A stretch of 64,000 nt of DNA. It comes from Marinobacter antarcticus. GTDB taxonomy: Bacteria > Pseudomonadota > Gammaproteobacteria > Pseudomonadales > Oleiphilaceae. How positions within the stretch are numbered: the first letter of the stretch is position 1; every line of letters starts with the position of its first letter. Both the position numbers and the translations under genes were made by a program. The notes under the pieces were generated by a model. That model was not told the DNA's origin and made no database searches. It saw only the letters and a list, made by a program, of their open reading frames with translations. Of the stretch, positions 26,214 through 35,049 are shown piece by piece. The stretch lies in assembly GCF_900142385.1 (NCBI RefSeq), contig NZ_FRAQ01000002.1, positions 372,001 to 436,000 on the forward strand, read 5' to 3'.

Positions 26214-27773
26214 ATGATGAAGCACAGCCTGCTGGCGATTGCCATTGCGACGACACCGTTTATGGCTCAGGCGGAGATCACAAAGGCAACGTTATACCCT
26301 TCACACGCTGAACTTACCTGGGAGGAGATTGAGCAGGTAGGTTCCGGCGCAGGAACCTTGGAGATCGGCGGGTTGCCGGTCAGCCTTCAGGATCAGAGTC
26401 TCCAGGTGGTGCTTGAAGGTATTGCGGGATCACAGGTCCGGCAGGTTCAGGTCAGTCGCGTTGAACAGGCCGAATTTGTGGCGGGAGAAACCCGGCGGAT
26501 CCGCGATGAGCTGGCTACGGTTACATTACGAATTCAGGAACAGGAGGATTCGATCCGGGCCTGGAACCAGCAGGTTACTCTCATGAGCAAGGCGGCTGAG
26601 TCGCCCCACGAATTGTCGGCTTCAGAACTGAATGATATGGCTGCCGCGTTGAAGGACACAACACAGAGCGCGCTGTCGGAGATACGGGCCATTCGGGCGA
26701 AGATGACTGACGATATTGCCTTGCGAGATCGTTTAATGCGGGAGTTGGCTCAGGTTAAACAGGGTGCGAAGGCAACCAAGAAAGTGCTGGTGCGCTATCA
26801 GGCGCCGGAGACCGGTGAGTTGCAGGTAAAGCTCAGGTTCCAGACCACGGAAGCCAGCTGGAGGAGCGAATACAATGCCCGCCTGAAAACGGAACTGGAG
26901 GGTGAGTCTGGTGGTGAGGTAACGCTTGAACACCTTGCTGTTGTGCAGCAAACAACCGGAACCGATTGGTCGGGTGTAGAGCTTCGTCTTGCAACCGCAA
27001 ACGCCCGGCGGGGAACTGCGATGCCGCCGCTCTATTCCTGGGTTGTCAGCCCTGAGCCGCCTCAGGTCTATCGCTCAAAGTCATCAGCGTCGATGGCCGA
27101 TATGCAGGCAGAGTCGCTAATGGTGAGCCCGGCTGTTGTTGAGCGTCAGAGCGCGTTTACGCAAAGCTACTGGCTGCCGCAACCGGTGGATATTCCCAGT
27201 GGTTCATCAGGCCAGCGGCTGACCGTTGCTGAGCATCAGATTCCGGTCGAGGTTGCTACTTGGACTGCGCCAGTAATGGACACAACTGGATATCTGAATG
27301 CGACCGGCATCTTCCTTTCTGACGCACCCATACCCGCAGGGCAGGTAACGCTATTCAGGGATGGCCAGAGCGTTGGTGAAAGTCAGTTGCAAGAGCTGGC
27401 AGACGGCGAGGAGCTGACCCTCGGATTCGGGGTGGATGAGGGTATCCGTGTTGCGGTGGTGAACGAGCTTGAGCGCACCGGGGAAGAAGGAGTCTGGAAG
27501 AGCGAGAATGTCCAGCGTCGCCAAAACCGTTTCGAGATTACGAACCATCACTCAAAGCCAGTGCAGGTCCGGATTTTTGACCGGCTTCCGGTGTCTCAGA
27601 TGGATGTTCTGACGGTTAAGCCCCTGGAAATCAGCGAGCCGGTTGAGCGGGATGTTGATGACAAAAAAGGCATTTTGGCCTGGAATCGCGAAGTGCCGGC
27701 CGGCCAGACTGTTAATGTGAAATCCGGTTTTGAGGTTCGGGTTCCCGAAGGAACCGCGCTGCCAGGGTTGTAA
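26214..27773 (+). CDS. MuiA/DUF4139-family exported protein
   Basis: A 519-residue protein with a signal peptide (L-L-A-I-A-I-A-T-T-P-F-M-A-Q-A, cut after A-Q-A near residue 20). An N-terminal DUF4140 beta domain (T-L-Y-P-S-H-A-E-L-T) and a coiled-coil region (about 85-190) follow. The C-terminal DUF4139 domain has the hallmark Y-x-A-R-L and late G-x-E-V-R-V-P-E. AAAGGA precedes the ATG at 26214. The family is named for a mucoidy-inhibition phenotype in Streptomyces; its biochemical role is unknown. It follows the EEP gene on the same strand with a 43-bp gap and converges with the FGGY kinase gene. Confidence 0.85.
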   Translation: MMKHSLLAIAIATTPFMAQAEITKATLYPSHAELTWEEIEQVGSGAGTLEIGGLPVSLQDQSLQVVLEGIAGSQVRQVQVSRVEQAEFVAGETRRIRDELATVTLRIQEQEDSIRAWNQQVTLMSKAAESPHELSASELNDMAAALKDTTQSALSEIRAIRAKMTDDIALRDRLMRELAQVKQGAKATKKVLVRYQAPETGELQVKLRFQTTEASWRSEYNARLKTELEGESGGEVTLEHLAVVQQTTGTDWSGVELRLATANARRGTAMPPLYSWVVSPEPPQVYRSKSSASMADMQAESLMVSPAVVERQSAFTQSYWLPQPVDIPSGSSGQRLTVAEHQIPVEVATWTAPVMDTTGYLNATGIFLSDAPIPAGQVTLFRDGQSVGESQLQELADGEELTLGFGVDEGIRVAVVNELERTGEEGVWKSENVQRRQNRFEITNHHSKPVQVRIFDRLPVSQMDVLTVKPLEISEPVERDVDDKKGILAWNREVPAGQTVNVKSGFEVRVPEGTALPGL

Positions 27774-27786
27774 TGGTCAGGCCTGC

Positions 27787-29346
27787 CTACTTCGGGTATC
27801 CGGTAATATCCCGGATTTTCTGGTACAGCGGCTGCAGCTGGGGATACATGCGCAGATACACCTCGGTGTAGAGCCGCTGATAGAGCTCCCTGGCTTCCGG
27901 GTTGGGCTGGAATACGTCACCAACCCGGGTCATTGCTGCCACCGCGGTTCCGAAGTCGGGGTGCAGGCCAAGCCCGACCGCTGCATCGATAGCAGCGCCC
28001 AGACCAGAGGTTTCATAAGTGTGGGGGCGCTCGGCGGGTAAACCGAATACGTCTGCGGTTAATTGCATGGCGGCGTCACTCTGGGAGCCGCCGCCCGCGA
28101 CCCGGAGTTTGCGGATTTTAATGCCGCTGCGCTTTTCGATCTTTTCTTTGCCTTCCCGGAGGGCGTAAGCCAAGCCTTCCAGAATAACCCGGTAAATGTG
28201 TGAGCGGGTGTGAACATCGCCAAAGCCGATGATGGAGCCTTTGGCTTCCGGCCCCGGCTGTCGTGCGCCTGGTGACCAATAGGGTTGTAGCATCAGGCCC
28301 ATGGACCCGGCAGGCACAGCCTTGACCAGTGCATCAAACAGCACCTCCGGTTCGATGCCCCGTTCCTCGGCGATTTTCTGCTCCCGCAAACCGAACTCCC
28401 GCTTGAACCAGCTCACCATCCAGAAGCCCCGATAAATCATTACTTCTGTGGAGTAGTGCCCGGGCAGCGCGGAAGGATAGGGCGGCATCAGCCGTACAGT
28501 TTCAACATAGCGCTTGCTGGTGGTGTTTATGGTGGCGGTTGTGCCGTAGCTCATGCAGCCGACATCCGGTGTTAAACCTCCTGAGCCAAGTACCTCGCAG
28601 GCTTTGTCGGAGGCTGCTGCAATGACTGGCAGGCCTTCTGGAAGCCCCAGATGGCTGGCAGCTTCTGTGGTGAGATGGCCCAGGGTGGAACCAGGGCTGA
28701 CCAGCTCGGGCAGCATGGGTTTTTTTACCGGCATGACTTGCCATTTAAAGTCCCGCTTGCCCGCCCAGCGGTGTTTTTTGTAGTCAAATGGCAGGTAGCC
28801 TACCTGGCTACCGGTAGAGTCCCGGAACTCGCCGGTTAAGCGGTAATTCAGGTAACCGGACAACAAAACGAAGTGTCGGGTTTTATCCCAGATTTCCGGC
28901 TGGTTCTGGGCGATCCAGTTGGCCTGGGTTTTTTCTCGAAAACGATTAATAGTGCCTTCGAGCCTTGCCAGCTTGAAGAACCAGCCCCACGGGCCTTTGA
29001 CCGGGCCGTCGACCCTCGCGTGGCGCTGGTCGAGCCAGATGATGGCGGGGCGCAGTGGCTTGCCGTTTTCATCGAGGTTAATCACTGTGCCGCGCTGGGT
29101 TGTGACGGTAACGCCCGCAACCCTGTCTGGCGTTATGTCGGTTGATTGCCAAAGCTGTTTGCAGGCCTTACCCAGGTTGTCCCAGAAATACTCCGGGTGT
29201 TGTTCGGCCCAGCCGGGTTGCTCTGAAAAGTATGGCTGAATTTCCCGCTTGCCCTTGGCAATCAGGTTGCCCTGAGTATCGAAAAGCAGAGCGCGAATAC
29301 TCTGTGTGCCATTATCAATCGCCAGTATCAGGGGCTTGGAATGCAT
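27787..29346 (-). CDS. FGGY-family carbohydrate kinase
   Basis: A 519-residue kinase with the FGGY N-terminal phosphate loop (A-I-D-N-G-T-Q-S-I-R-A-L at about 9-20), the internal V-T-V-T-T-Q-R segment, and the C-terminal ATP-site G-G-G-S-Q-S-D. The family phosphorylates sugars, glycerol or polyols. Sequence alone does not fix the substrate. It is third in an operon after the FAD oxidase and GlpD-like genes (1-bp gap to the latter), so a glycerol-like or ether-glycerol substrate is a reasonable inference. It is not a close match to GlpK, which begins differently. Confidence 0.85.
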   Translation of the reverse strand: MHSKPLILAIDNGTQSIRALLFDTQGNLIAKGKREIQPYFSEQPGWAEQHPEYFWDNLGKACKQLWQSTDITPDRVAGVTVTTQRGTVINLDENGKPLRPAIIWLDQRHARVDGPVKGPWGWFFKLARLEGTINRFREKTQANWIAQNQPEIWDKTRHFVLLSGYLNYRLTGEFRDSTGSQVGYLPFDYKKHRWAGKRDFKWQVMPVKKPMLPELVSPGSTLGHLTTEAASHLGLPEGLPVIAAASDKACEVLGSGGLTPDVGCMSYGTTATINTTSKRYVETVRLMPPYPSALPGHYSTEVMIYRGFWMVSWFKREFGLREQKIAEERGIEPEVLFDALVKAVPAGSMGLMLQPYWSPGARQPGPEAKGSIIGFGDVHTRSHIYRVILEGLAYALREGKEKIEKRSGIKIRKLRVAGGGSQSDAAMQLTADVFGLPAERPHTYETSGLGAAIDAAVGLGLHPDFGTAVAAMTRVGDVFQPNPEARELYQRLYTEVYLRMYPQLQPLYQKIRDITGYPK

Positions 29347-29347
29347 A

Positions 29348-30970
29348 TTATTGCTCCGGCCGAGGCGGTAACGAATAGGCCTCTTGCCAGATCGCCAGAT
29401 AACGGGCCTCTTCAGCGAGCCACTGCTCGTCGTCCCAGGTGAGAGCGTTCTGGCAGTGTTGCTTCACCTTCGGAAGCAGTGCTTTGCCGCCTTCCGGTAC
29501 GATTGACCCGAGCCTGGTGCGGCGTAGCATCAGATCATCCAGGTGTTTTACATCCTCTTGTTTGCAGGCCCACACAACTTCCGCCCACAGCAGTTCCCCC
29601 GGAACGACGACAGAAGTCGTGCCGTCATATACAGGCTCGGCAGGCCCTGCCTGCATAACAGCGCTCAGATCCGAGCCATAAAAGCCGGTAAGCCGTTGCC
29701 AGTTCTGGTGGCTGATAGTCGCGGGCCGCCGGGGTGGGGCGGTTTGCCGAAAAACCGGGTCATTCTCCGGTCGCAATCGCTCTTCACTTCCAAGGCCTCG
29801 TGCCAGCGCCTCACGTGCAATGAGTCGGAAGGTGGTGAGTTTGCCGCCTGCGATACTGATCAAGCCTTTATCTTCACGGAACTCATGCTCCCGACTTTCT
29901 TTTGATGGCGCTTTCGAGCTGGCATTGCCTGGTTCTGCTGTTACGACGGGCCGAACGCCCGCCCAAGTGGATAGAACGTCGCTTCTTGAGATGGTCGCGC
30001 CGGGGAACAGGCTGCTGGAAATTTTCAACAGATAATCGACTTCCTCACCGGCAATATGCGGCTCATTGTCCAGGCTATCTGTATGGTCGAGGTCTGTTGT
30101 GCCAAGCACTGTTGTGCCGGCCCAGGGAAATGCGAAAACCGGGCGCTTGTCATCCGGGTGGAACAGGGAAACAGAGCAAGAGACAGGAAGCTTCTGCCAG
30201 GGAATAACCAGGTGGCTGCCGCGCAATGGCCGGATAGTCATGGGCTTTTGGCCGTCGACTGGTTGCTGAAGCCGGTCAGCCCATACGCCTGTGGCGTTGA
30301 TAATCAGAGGCGTGTTGACGGTAAATGTTGAGGTTTCGTCTTCTGCCTGCAGTTCAAGCCCACTGACTTTGCCGTTCGTTCGAAGAACGTTCATTGCTTT
30401 AACGTAGTTCAGGCAACAGGCGCCGTCGTGGCGGGCTTCGGTTATCACACGCTGCACCAGTCGAGCATCATCGGTTACCGCATCGGTGAAACCGCTGGCC
30501 CCGGTCAGTTTTGTGGTATTCAGACCAGGCACCCATTGCATGGTTTCGCCCGGCGTCAGGAATTGGCGCGAATGGGAGCGGGATATCCAGTCGTAGATCC
30601 GCAGCAGAATCTGAAACAGGCGAGGGCCGGGAAACTGGCGCTGGAAGTGCGGCATGATAAAGCGCAAGGGTTCGATAAGCCCCGGCACTTCGGCCATCAG
30701 GCGCTGGCGTTCGGTAACGGCATCACGGGTCAGCCGATACTGGCCGCTGCCAAGATAGCGTAGCCCCCCGTGCACCATTTTCGAAGATCGGCTGGAGGTT
30801 CCCCAGGCAAAGTCTTTTTGTTCGACCAGCAAGGTATTCAGGCCACTGCCTGCGGCTTCCCGGGCTATGCCAGCACCGGTAATGCCGCCGCCAACGACCA
30901 CAACATCAAACGTGTGCGCGCTGCTTTGAAGTTCACTGAGCAATGAGTCTCGGCGCTTCATTGGGCTCAT
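29348..30970 (-). CDS. FAD-dependent glycerol-3-phosphate dehydrogenase-like protein
   Basis: A 540-residue GlpD/GlpA-type flavoenzyme: V-V-V-G-G-G-I-T-G-A-G-I-A dinucleotide site near residue 24, then D-F-A-W-G-T-S-S-R-S-S and M-V-H-G-G-L-R-Y-L, the family hallmark. The C-terminal cap domain is also present. It oxidises sn-glycerol-3-phosphate or a relative to the DHAP level, feeding electrons to quinone at the inner membrane. The ATG at 30970 overlaps the upstream stop (ATGA); the ATG at 30961 has better ribosome-site spacing. It sits between the alkyl-DHAP-synthase-like and FGGY kinase genes, not with glpK/glpF, which suggests a specialised paralogue. Confidence 0.85.
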   Translation of the reverse strand: MSPMKRRDSLLSELQSSAHTFDVVVVGGGITGAGIAREAAGSGLNTLLVEQKDFAWGTSSRSSKMVHGGLRYLGSGQYRLTRDAVTERQRLMAEVPGLIEPLRFIMPHFQRQFPGPRLFQILLRIYDWISRSHSRQFLTPGETMQWVPGLNTTKLTGASGFTDAVTDDARLVQRVITEARHDGACCLNYVKAMNVLRTNGKVSGLELQAEDETSTFTVNTPLIINATGVWADRLQQPVDGQKPMTIRPLRGSHLVIPWQKLPVSCSVSLFHPDDKRPVFAFPWAGTTVLGTTDLDHTDSLDNEPHIAGEEVDYLLKISSSLFPGATISRSDVLSTWAGVRPVVTAEPGNASSKAPSKESREHEFREDKGLISIAGGKLTTFRLIAREALARGLGSEERLRPENDPVFRQTAPPRRPATISHQNWQRLTGFYGSDLSAVMQAGPAEPVYDGTTSVVVPGELLWAEVVWACKQEDVKHLDDLMLRRTRLGSIVPEGGKALLPKVKQHCQNALTWDDEQWLAEEARYLAIWQEAYSLPPRPEQ

Positions 30971-32583
30971 TCCACCAGGGTTTTCGGGTTGAGAATGCCT
31001 TCCGGGTCGAAGGTTGCACAAAGAGAGCGGATTGCCAGCATTCCCAGCTCACCTTTTTCAACCGGCAGGAAGGGCGCGTGATCCTTGCCGACGCCATGCT
31101 GATGGCTGATGGTGCCGCGGTTGCGCACGATCAGCTCAGAGGTTGTGTTCTTGAGATGCTGCCAGCGCGCCAGGGTCTCTTCGTAGCTGTCTGCAACCCG
31201 GAAAACATACGTGGTGTAGATGCTGCAACCCTGTGCGTAAAAATGGGAAAGATGGGTAAACACATGAGCGCGCTCATTTTTGCTTTTTTCGCGGGCTTGA
31301 AGGCCGTCGCGCAGACTGCCTTCCATCAGGCCAAGCAGATTGTCGACGTTATCCCAATCGGTCGCTGTTTCCAGAGTGTCCACAGCGTAGCCCATCTGCC
31401 AAAGTGCCTCCCGGAGATAGGGCATGGTGAAGCGTTTTTCGGCCCATTTTTTACCCAGCCTGGTGCCGGTATAAACACCGTTGTATTCCGAGCAGATGCG
31501 CTTTGCTTCCTGTTTGGCGCTGGCGCACTGTCGGCTGCTGCCGGTCAGCCCGAAGGTCATCATGCACTTACCTTCGGCGGAGCCACGCAGGGAAAGGACT
31601 TTCTCAAGCATGCTGATCAGGTGTGGGTGTCCTGCCAGTGCAAGCTGAGTTTCAGTCTCAACGGCGCTGCTGAGCCGCAGCATGGAAAGCTGGGTTCGGT
31701 TCTGTACCAGTTTTCGGCAGGCGGTGCGGGCCAGGTCCCAGTCCGGGAAGAAGACAACGTGAAAGCTTTCCTGTTCCGGTAAGCGGCTGACCCGCACTTT
31801 TACCTCGGTGATCAGACCAATTCGGCCCTCGGATCCCAGGATCATTTCGCGAATGTCCGGTCCGGCGCTTGAAGCCGGTATGGTCGGCAGGTCGAGGGTG
31901 CCTTTGAGTGTTTCGACTCTGCCCCCGGCAAATAGCTGCTCGATTCTGCCGTAGCGCAGCGACTGTTGTCCGCTGGAGCGGGAGGCCACCCAACCACCGA
32001 TGGTTGAGAGTTCAAACGATTGGGGAAAGTGCCCGAGAGTGTAACCGTGAGCCCGCAATTGGGATTCCACGAGGGGGCCCGGCGTACCCGCGCCAAATGT
32101 GGCTATCTGGCTTTCCCGGTCGAGATCTATGAGGCGGTTCATTCCGCCCATGTCCACTGTAAGCACCGGTTTATCGCTTGCAAGCGGGTTAATGTGCCCT
32201 GCAACGCTGGTGCCACCGCCGTATGGGATCAGCTCAATGTCGCTGGCCTGTGCATATTGCAGCAGTTTCTGAACGTCGAGACTGCTTTCGGGGCAGGCTA
32301 CGCCATCCGGGAAGACTCCGAATTCACCGCTGCGCATAGCCAGCCAGTCCGGCAGGCTCTGGCCGCGGGCGTGTCGTACCCGGGCTTCGGTGTTAGTGTC
32401 AATCAGCTTATCAACAGTGCTGTCAGCGAGCAGGCGGGTTTCCGGAACCTTGGCGAGGACAGACTCGAGAGAAACATCACTCAGAGGCGAACCGGAACCA
32501 ACACGGTCTACGAGAAAGCTTCGTCCCTGTATCGGGAGTTCCAGATTGAACTGCTCATCGCCCCAGCCATTCCAACGTCGCAT
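30967..32583 (-). CDS. Alkyl-DHAP-synthase-like FAD-binding oxidase
   Basis: A 538-residue vanillyl-alcohol-oxidase-fold flavoprotein. The FAD loop Y-G-G-G-T-S-V-A-G-H is near 145-155, and the strongly conserved alkylglycerone-phosphate-synthase segment T-I-G-G-W-V-A-S-R-S-S-G-Q is near 220. Near the C terminus is S-H-Q-H-G-V-G-K-D-H, matching the substrate-binding histidine loop of that enzyme. In eukaryotes this enzyme swaps an acyl for an alkyl chain on DHAP to make ether lipids. Bacterial homologues are common but largely uncharacterised, and some are simple oxidases. The ATG at 32583 has GGGAG nine bases upstream. It leads the operon with the GlpD-like and kinase genes. Confidence 0.78.
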   Translation of the reverse strand: MRRWNGWGDEQFNLELPIQGRSFLVDRVGSGSPLSDVSLESVLAKVPETRLLADSTVDKLIDTNTEARVRHARGQSLPDWLAMRSGEFGVFPDGVACPESSLDVQKLLQYAQASDIELIPYGGGTSVAGHINPLASDKPVLTVDMGGMNRLIDLDRESQIATFGAGTPGPLVESQLRAHGYTLGHFPQSFELSTIGGWVASRSSGQQSLRYGRIEQLFAGGRVETLKGTLDLPTIPASSAGPDIREMILGSEGRIGLITEVKVRVSRLPEQESFHVVFFPDWDLARTACRKLVQNRTQLSMLRLSSAVETETQLALAGHPHLISMLEKVLSLRGSAEGKCMMTFGLTGSSRQCASAKQEAKRICSEYNGVYTGTRLGKKWAEKRFTMPYLREALWQMGYAVDTLETATDWDNVDNLLGLMEGSLRDGLQAREKSKNERAHVFTHLSHFYAQGCSIYTTYVFRVADSYEETLARWQHLKNTTSELIVRNRGTISHQHGVGKDHAPFLPVEKGELGMLAIRSLCATFDPEGILNPKTLVE

Positions 32584-32712
32584 CAAAGTACACTCCCGTT
32601 TTTGATTGAACCGGGCGACATTCTATCGGTTTATCCGAAGCTTACATTGTCCCATAGCGACATTAACGGTGTCATTTGCCGACATGGCCGTGCGCGCAGA
32701 GACAATTACAGG

Positions 32713-33372
32713 CTAGCCGTTGGTGCGCAGACGTTCCCGGAGTTGCTCAAGGCGCTTGCGTATTTCTTCCCGCCGCTCCTGCTCGTTGGCTGCCGGAGGC
32801 GTTGACTGAACAGGTCGGTTGGTAATATCTGGCACCTGGACTTGCTGCTGAGATTCTTGTCGAATATTGTCGGCGTCTGATGAGAAGGTCATTCCAGAAC
32901 GGTTATCAGGCTCCGGAAAATACAGGTTTTCCAGCTTGCCGGCGCGGTCGAGAATAACGCGGTTAGGATGAACGGAGTGGAGCCTGGCGTTGCCGGGTAA
33001 CTCATCGCCGACAATAAAGACTTCGGTTTTGCTTTTGTCATCTTCGATCAGGGCACTGCCTGGGAAGTCGCCGTCGGCTGCGAGAACACCCCGCAGAAAA
33101 ATCCGGAGGTTGGTTTCAGGCAGGTCCTCGGTATCTTGCGGCTTCTCCGCCCCCAGCACTTGAGCGGTGCCAAAAAAATCCAGGGAGGCGAGTGGTACAG
33201 AAGGAGCGTTGGGTTTTTGTGCAACCGGTTTTGCCGCGGGTTGGCCGTTCTGGCCGGCTTGCTGGCTTTCGGTCTGCCAGAAGCTATAGCCCTGCCAAGA
33301 GGTAGCAGCCACCATGGTAAGCCCTGCAACCACAGCCAGAATGAGGGGAATACTTCGATTGATAGAAAGCAT
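32713..33372 (-). CDS. gspC: Type II secretion protein GspC
   Basis: A 219-residue inner-membrane protein. It has a single N-terminal helix (I-P-L-I-L-A-V-V-A-G-L-T-M-V), a Pro/Ala/Gln-rich linker, the HR domain (L-R-I-F-L-R-G-V-L-A-A-D through V-F-I-V-G-D-E-L-P-G to L-E-N-L-Y-F) and a C-terminal charged coiled coil instead of a PDZ domain. The HR domain normally contacts the secretin GspD. AGGA lies six bases before the ATG at 33372. It is divergent from gspE-M, and no gspD follows it, which is unusual because gspC and gspD normally form a pair. Confidence 0.88.
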   Translation of the reverse strand: MLSINRSIPLILAVVAGLTMVAATSWQGYSFWQTESQQAGQNGQPAAKPVAQKPNAPSVPLASLDFFGTAQVLGAEKPQDTEDLPETNLRIFLRGVLAADGDFPGSALIEDDKSKTEVFIVGDELPGNARLHSVHPNRVILDRAGKLENLYFPEPDNRSGMTFSSDADNIRQESQQQVQVPDITNRPVQSTPPAANEQERREEIRKRLEQLRERLRTNG

Positions 33373-33417
33373 TGATAGTCCTGAATACACGTTCGCCAGC
33401 CGCCAGCGAGCCTTCGA

Positions 33418-33449
33418 AAGGCCCACAGGTTATCAGACTGTGGGCTTTT
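33418..33449 (+). terminator. Terminator-like hairpin in the gspC/gspE divergent gap
   Basis: GCCCACAG (33421-33428) and CTGTGGGC (33438-33445) pair perfectly around a 9-base loop and are followed by TTTTATT, with AAA on the other side extending the stem. On the plus strand this is a good intrinsic terminator, yet it lies in a divergent promoter region 38 bases before the annotated gspE frame. It could be an attenuator in the gspE leader or insulation between the two promoters. Confidence 0.6.
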
Positions 33450-33537
33450 ATTGGCAGTATAGTGTACAGAGTTATTCAGCGGGCCTATGTCCTGTGATAG
33501 CCTTCCCCCTGATTGCCTGACAAGAACGAGGACAACC

Positions 33538-35046
33538 TTGACCACAGAAACCGAACTTGAGCCGCAGGATGCTCCGCTGGGTCGTCTTCCCTTTACCTTT
33601 GCGAAGCGCAATGGTGTCATTCTGACCCGCTCGGAAGAGGGCAGCCCGGTTATTCTGATCAGGCCTGGCGCTCCCCATTCTGCATTGGCCGAAGCCAACC
33701 GGATAAGCGGAGGGCGAGCTCTGTTTACAACTATTGATCCAGATCACTTTGACCAAGCGCTGAATGCTGCTTATCAAAACGACTCTGCCGAAGCCATGCA
33801 AATGGTTGAAGGTATTGGCGATGATATGGATCTGGCCTCGCTCGCTGACTCTGTTCCGGAAACAGAGGATCTGCTGGAGCAGGAAGACGATGCGCCGATT
33901 ATTCGTCTGATCAATGCGATTCTGACCGAGGCGGTAAAAAGCAGCGCCTCGGATGTGCACATCGAAACCTATGAAAAACGCCTGATTGTGCGTTTTCGCG
34001 TTGATGGCGTATTGCGGGAAGTCGTGCAACCCAAACGTGCGCTGGCACCGCTGCTGGTTTCACGGATCAAGGTTATGGCGAAACTGGATATTGCCGAAAA
34101 GCGGGTGCCTCAAGACGGCCGAATCTCGCTGAGGGTGGCCGGTCGTGAGGTGGATATCCGGGTCTCTACGATGCCTTCATCTGGTGGCGAAAGGGTTGTA
34201 CTGCGCTTGCTGGATAAACAGGCGGGCGCGATACGCCTCGAGTCTCTGGGTATGGCACCTGATGACCTGAAAATCCTGCGCCAGCTCATTCATCGGCCTT
34301 ACGGCATATTACTGGTGACTGGCCCTACCGGCTCGGGTAAATCCACAACCCTGTATGCCTCGTTGCAGGAGATAAACGACCGCAGCCGAAACATCCTTAC
34401 GGTTGAGGATCCTATTGAATACAACCTGCCGGGGATTGGTCAGACTCAGGTTAACCCCAAGGTTGAGATGACGTTTGCCCGGGGTTTGCGAGCCATTCTG
34501 CGGCAGGATCCCGATGTGGTGATGATTGGTGAAATCCGGGATCTGGAAACCGCTGAGATTGCCGTTCAGGCCAGTCTTACCGGCCACCTTGTCTTATCTA
34601 CTCTGCACACCAACACGGCTGTGGGCGCAATCACCCGCCTTATGGATATGGGTATTGAACCCTTTCTGATTTCATCAAGCCTTGTGGGTATTGTGGCCCA
34701 GCGCCTGGTTCGGGTGTTGTGCAAGGAATGCCGCGAGCCTTACACGCCCACGGAAGAGCACTGTGAATTTCTGCAGCAGGATTTTGCTAACCCACCAACC
34801 GTTTATCGGGCGAAAGGGTGTGAGCATTGCAGCCAGCTCGGCTACCGCGGTCGTATTGGTATCTATGAAGTGGTTGAAGTAACCGAGGAGATCAGCGCGC
34901 TGATTCACAAACGCGCAGGTGAACTGGATCTGGAGCGGGAAGCGCGGCTTAAAGGCCCGAGCATTCACGCGGATGGTGTCAGGAAGATTCTTGATGGCGT
35001 CACCACGTTGGAAGAGGTGCTCCGCGTAACGCACCGGGGCCAGTAA
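33538..35046 (+). CDS. gspE: Type II secretion ATPase GspE
   Basis: A 502-residue hexameric secretion ATPase. Walker [10 protein letters not shown] lies at 262-270, the Asp box D-P-I-E-Y follows, Walker B reads [12 protein letters not shown], and the His box L-S-T-L-H-T-N comes after. A zinc motif with C-K-E-C and C-E-H-C completes the set. Start choice: TTG at 33538 has GAGGA upstream and gives a normal N terminus; an in-frame ATG at 33487 has no ribosome site and adds 17 odd residues. It powers pseudopilus assembly from the cytoplasmic face. First gene of a ten-cistron-like run to gspM. Confidence 0.93.
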   Translation: MTTETELEPQDAPLGRLPFTFAKRNGVILTRSEEGSPVILIRPGAPHSALAEANRISGGRALFTTIDPDHFDQALNAAYQNDSAEAMQMVEGIGDDMDLASLADSVPETEDLLEQEDDAPIIRLINAILTEAVKSSASDVHIETYEKRLIVRFRVDGVLREVVQPKRALAPLLVSRIKVMAKLDIAEKRVPQDGRISLRVAGREVDIRVSTMPSSGGERVVLRLLDKQAGAIRLESLGMAPDDLKILRQLIHRPYGILLVTGPTGSGKSTTLYASLQEINDRSRNILTVEDPIEYNLPGIGQTQVNPKVEMTFARGLRAILRQDPDVVMIGEIRDLETAEIAVQASLTGHLVLSTLHTNTAVGAITRLMDMGIEPFLISSSLVGIVAQRLVRVLCKECREPYTPTEEHCEFLQQDFANPPTVYRAKGCEHCSQLGYRGRIGIYEVVEVTEEISALIHKRAGELDLEREARLKGPSIHADGVRKILDGVTTLEEVLRVTHRGQ

Positions 35047-35049
35047 CCT

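Noticed and set aside
30943..32805. Two long plus-strand frames (279 and 261 residues) across the alkyl-DHAP-synthase-like gene
   Set aside because: They are antisense to strongly conserved motifs and lack ribosome sites.
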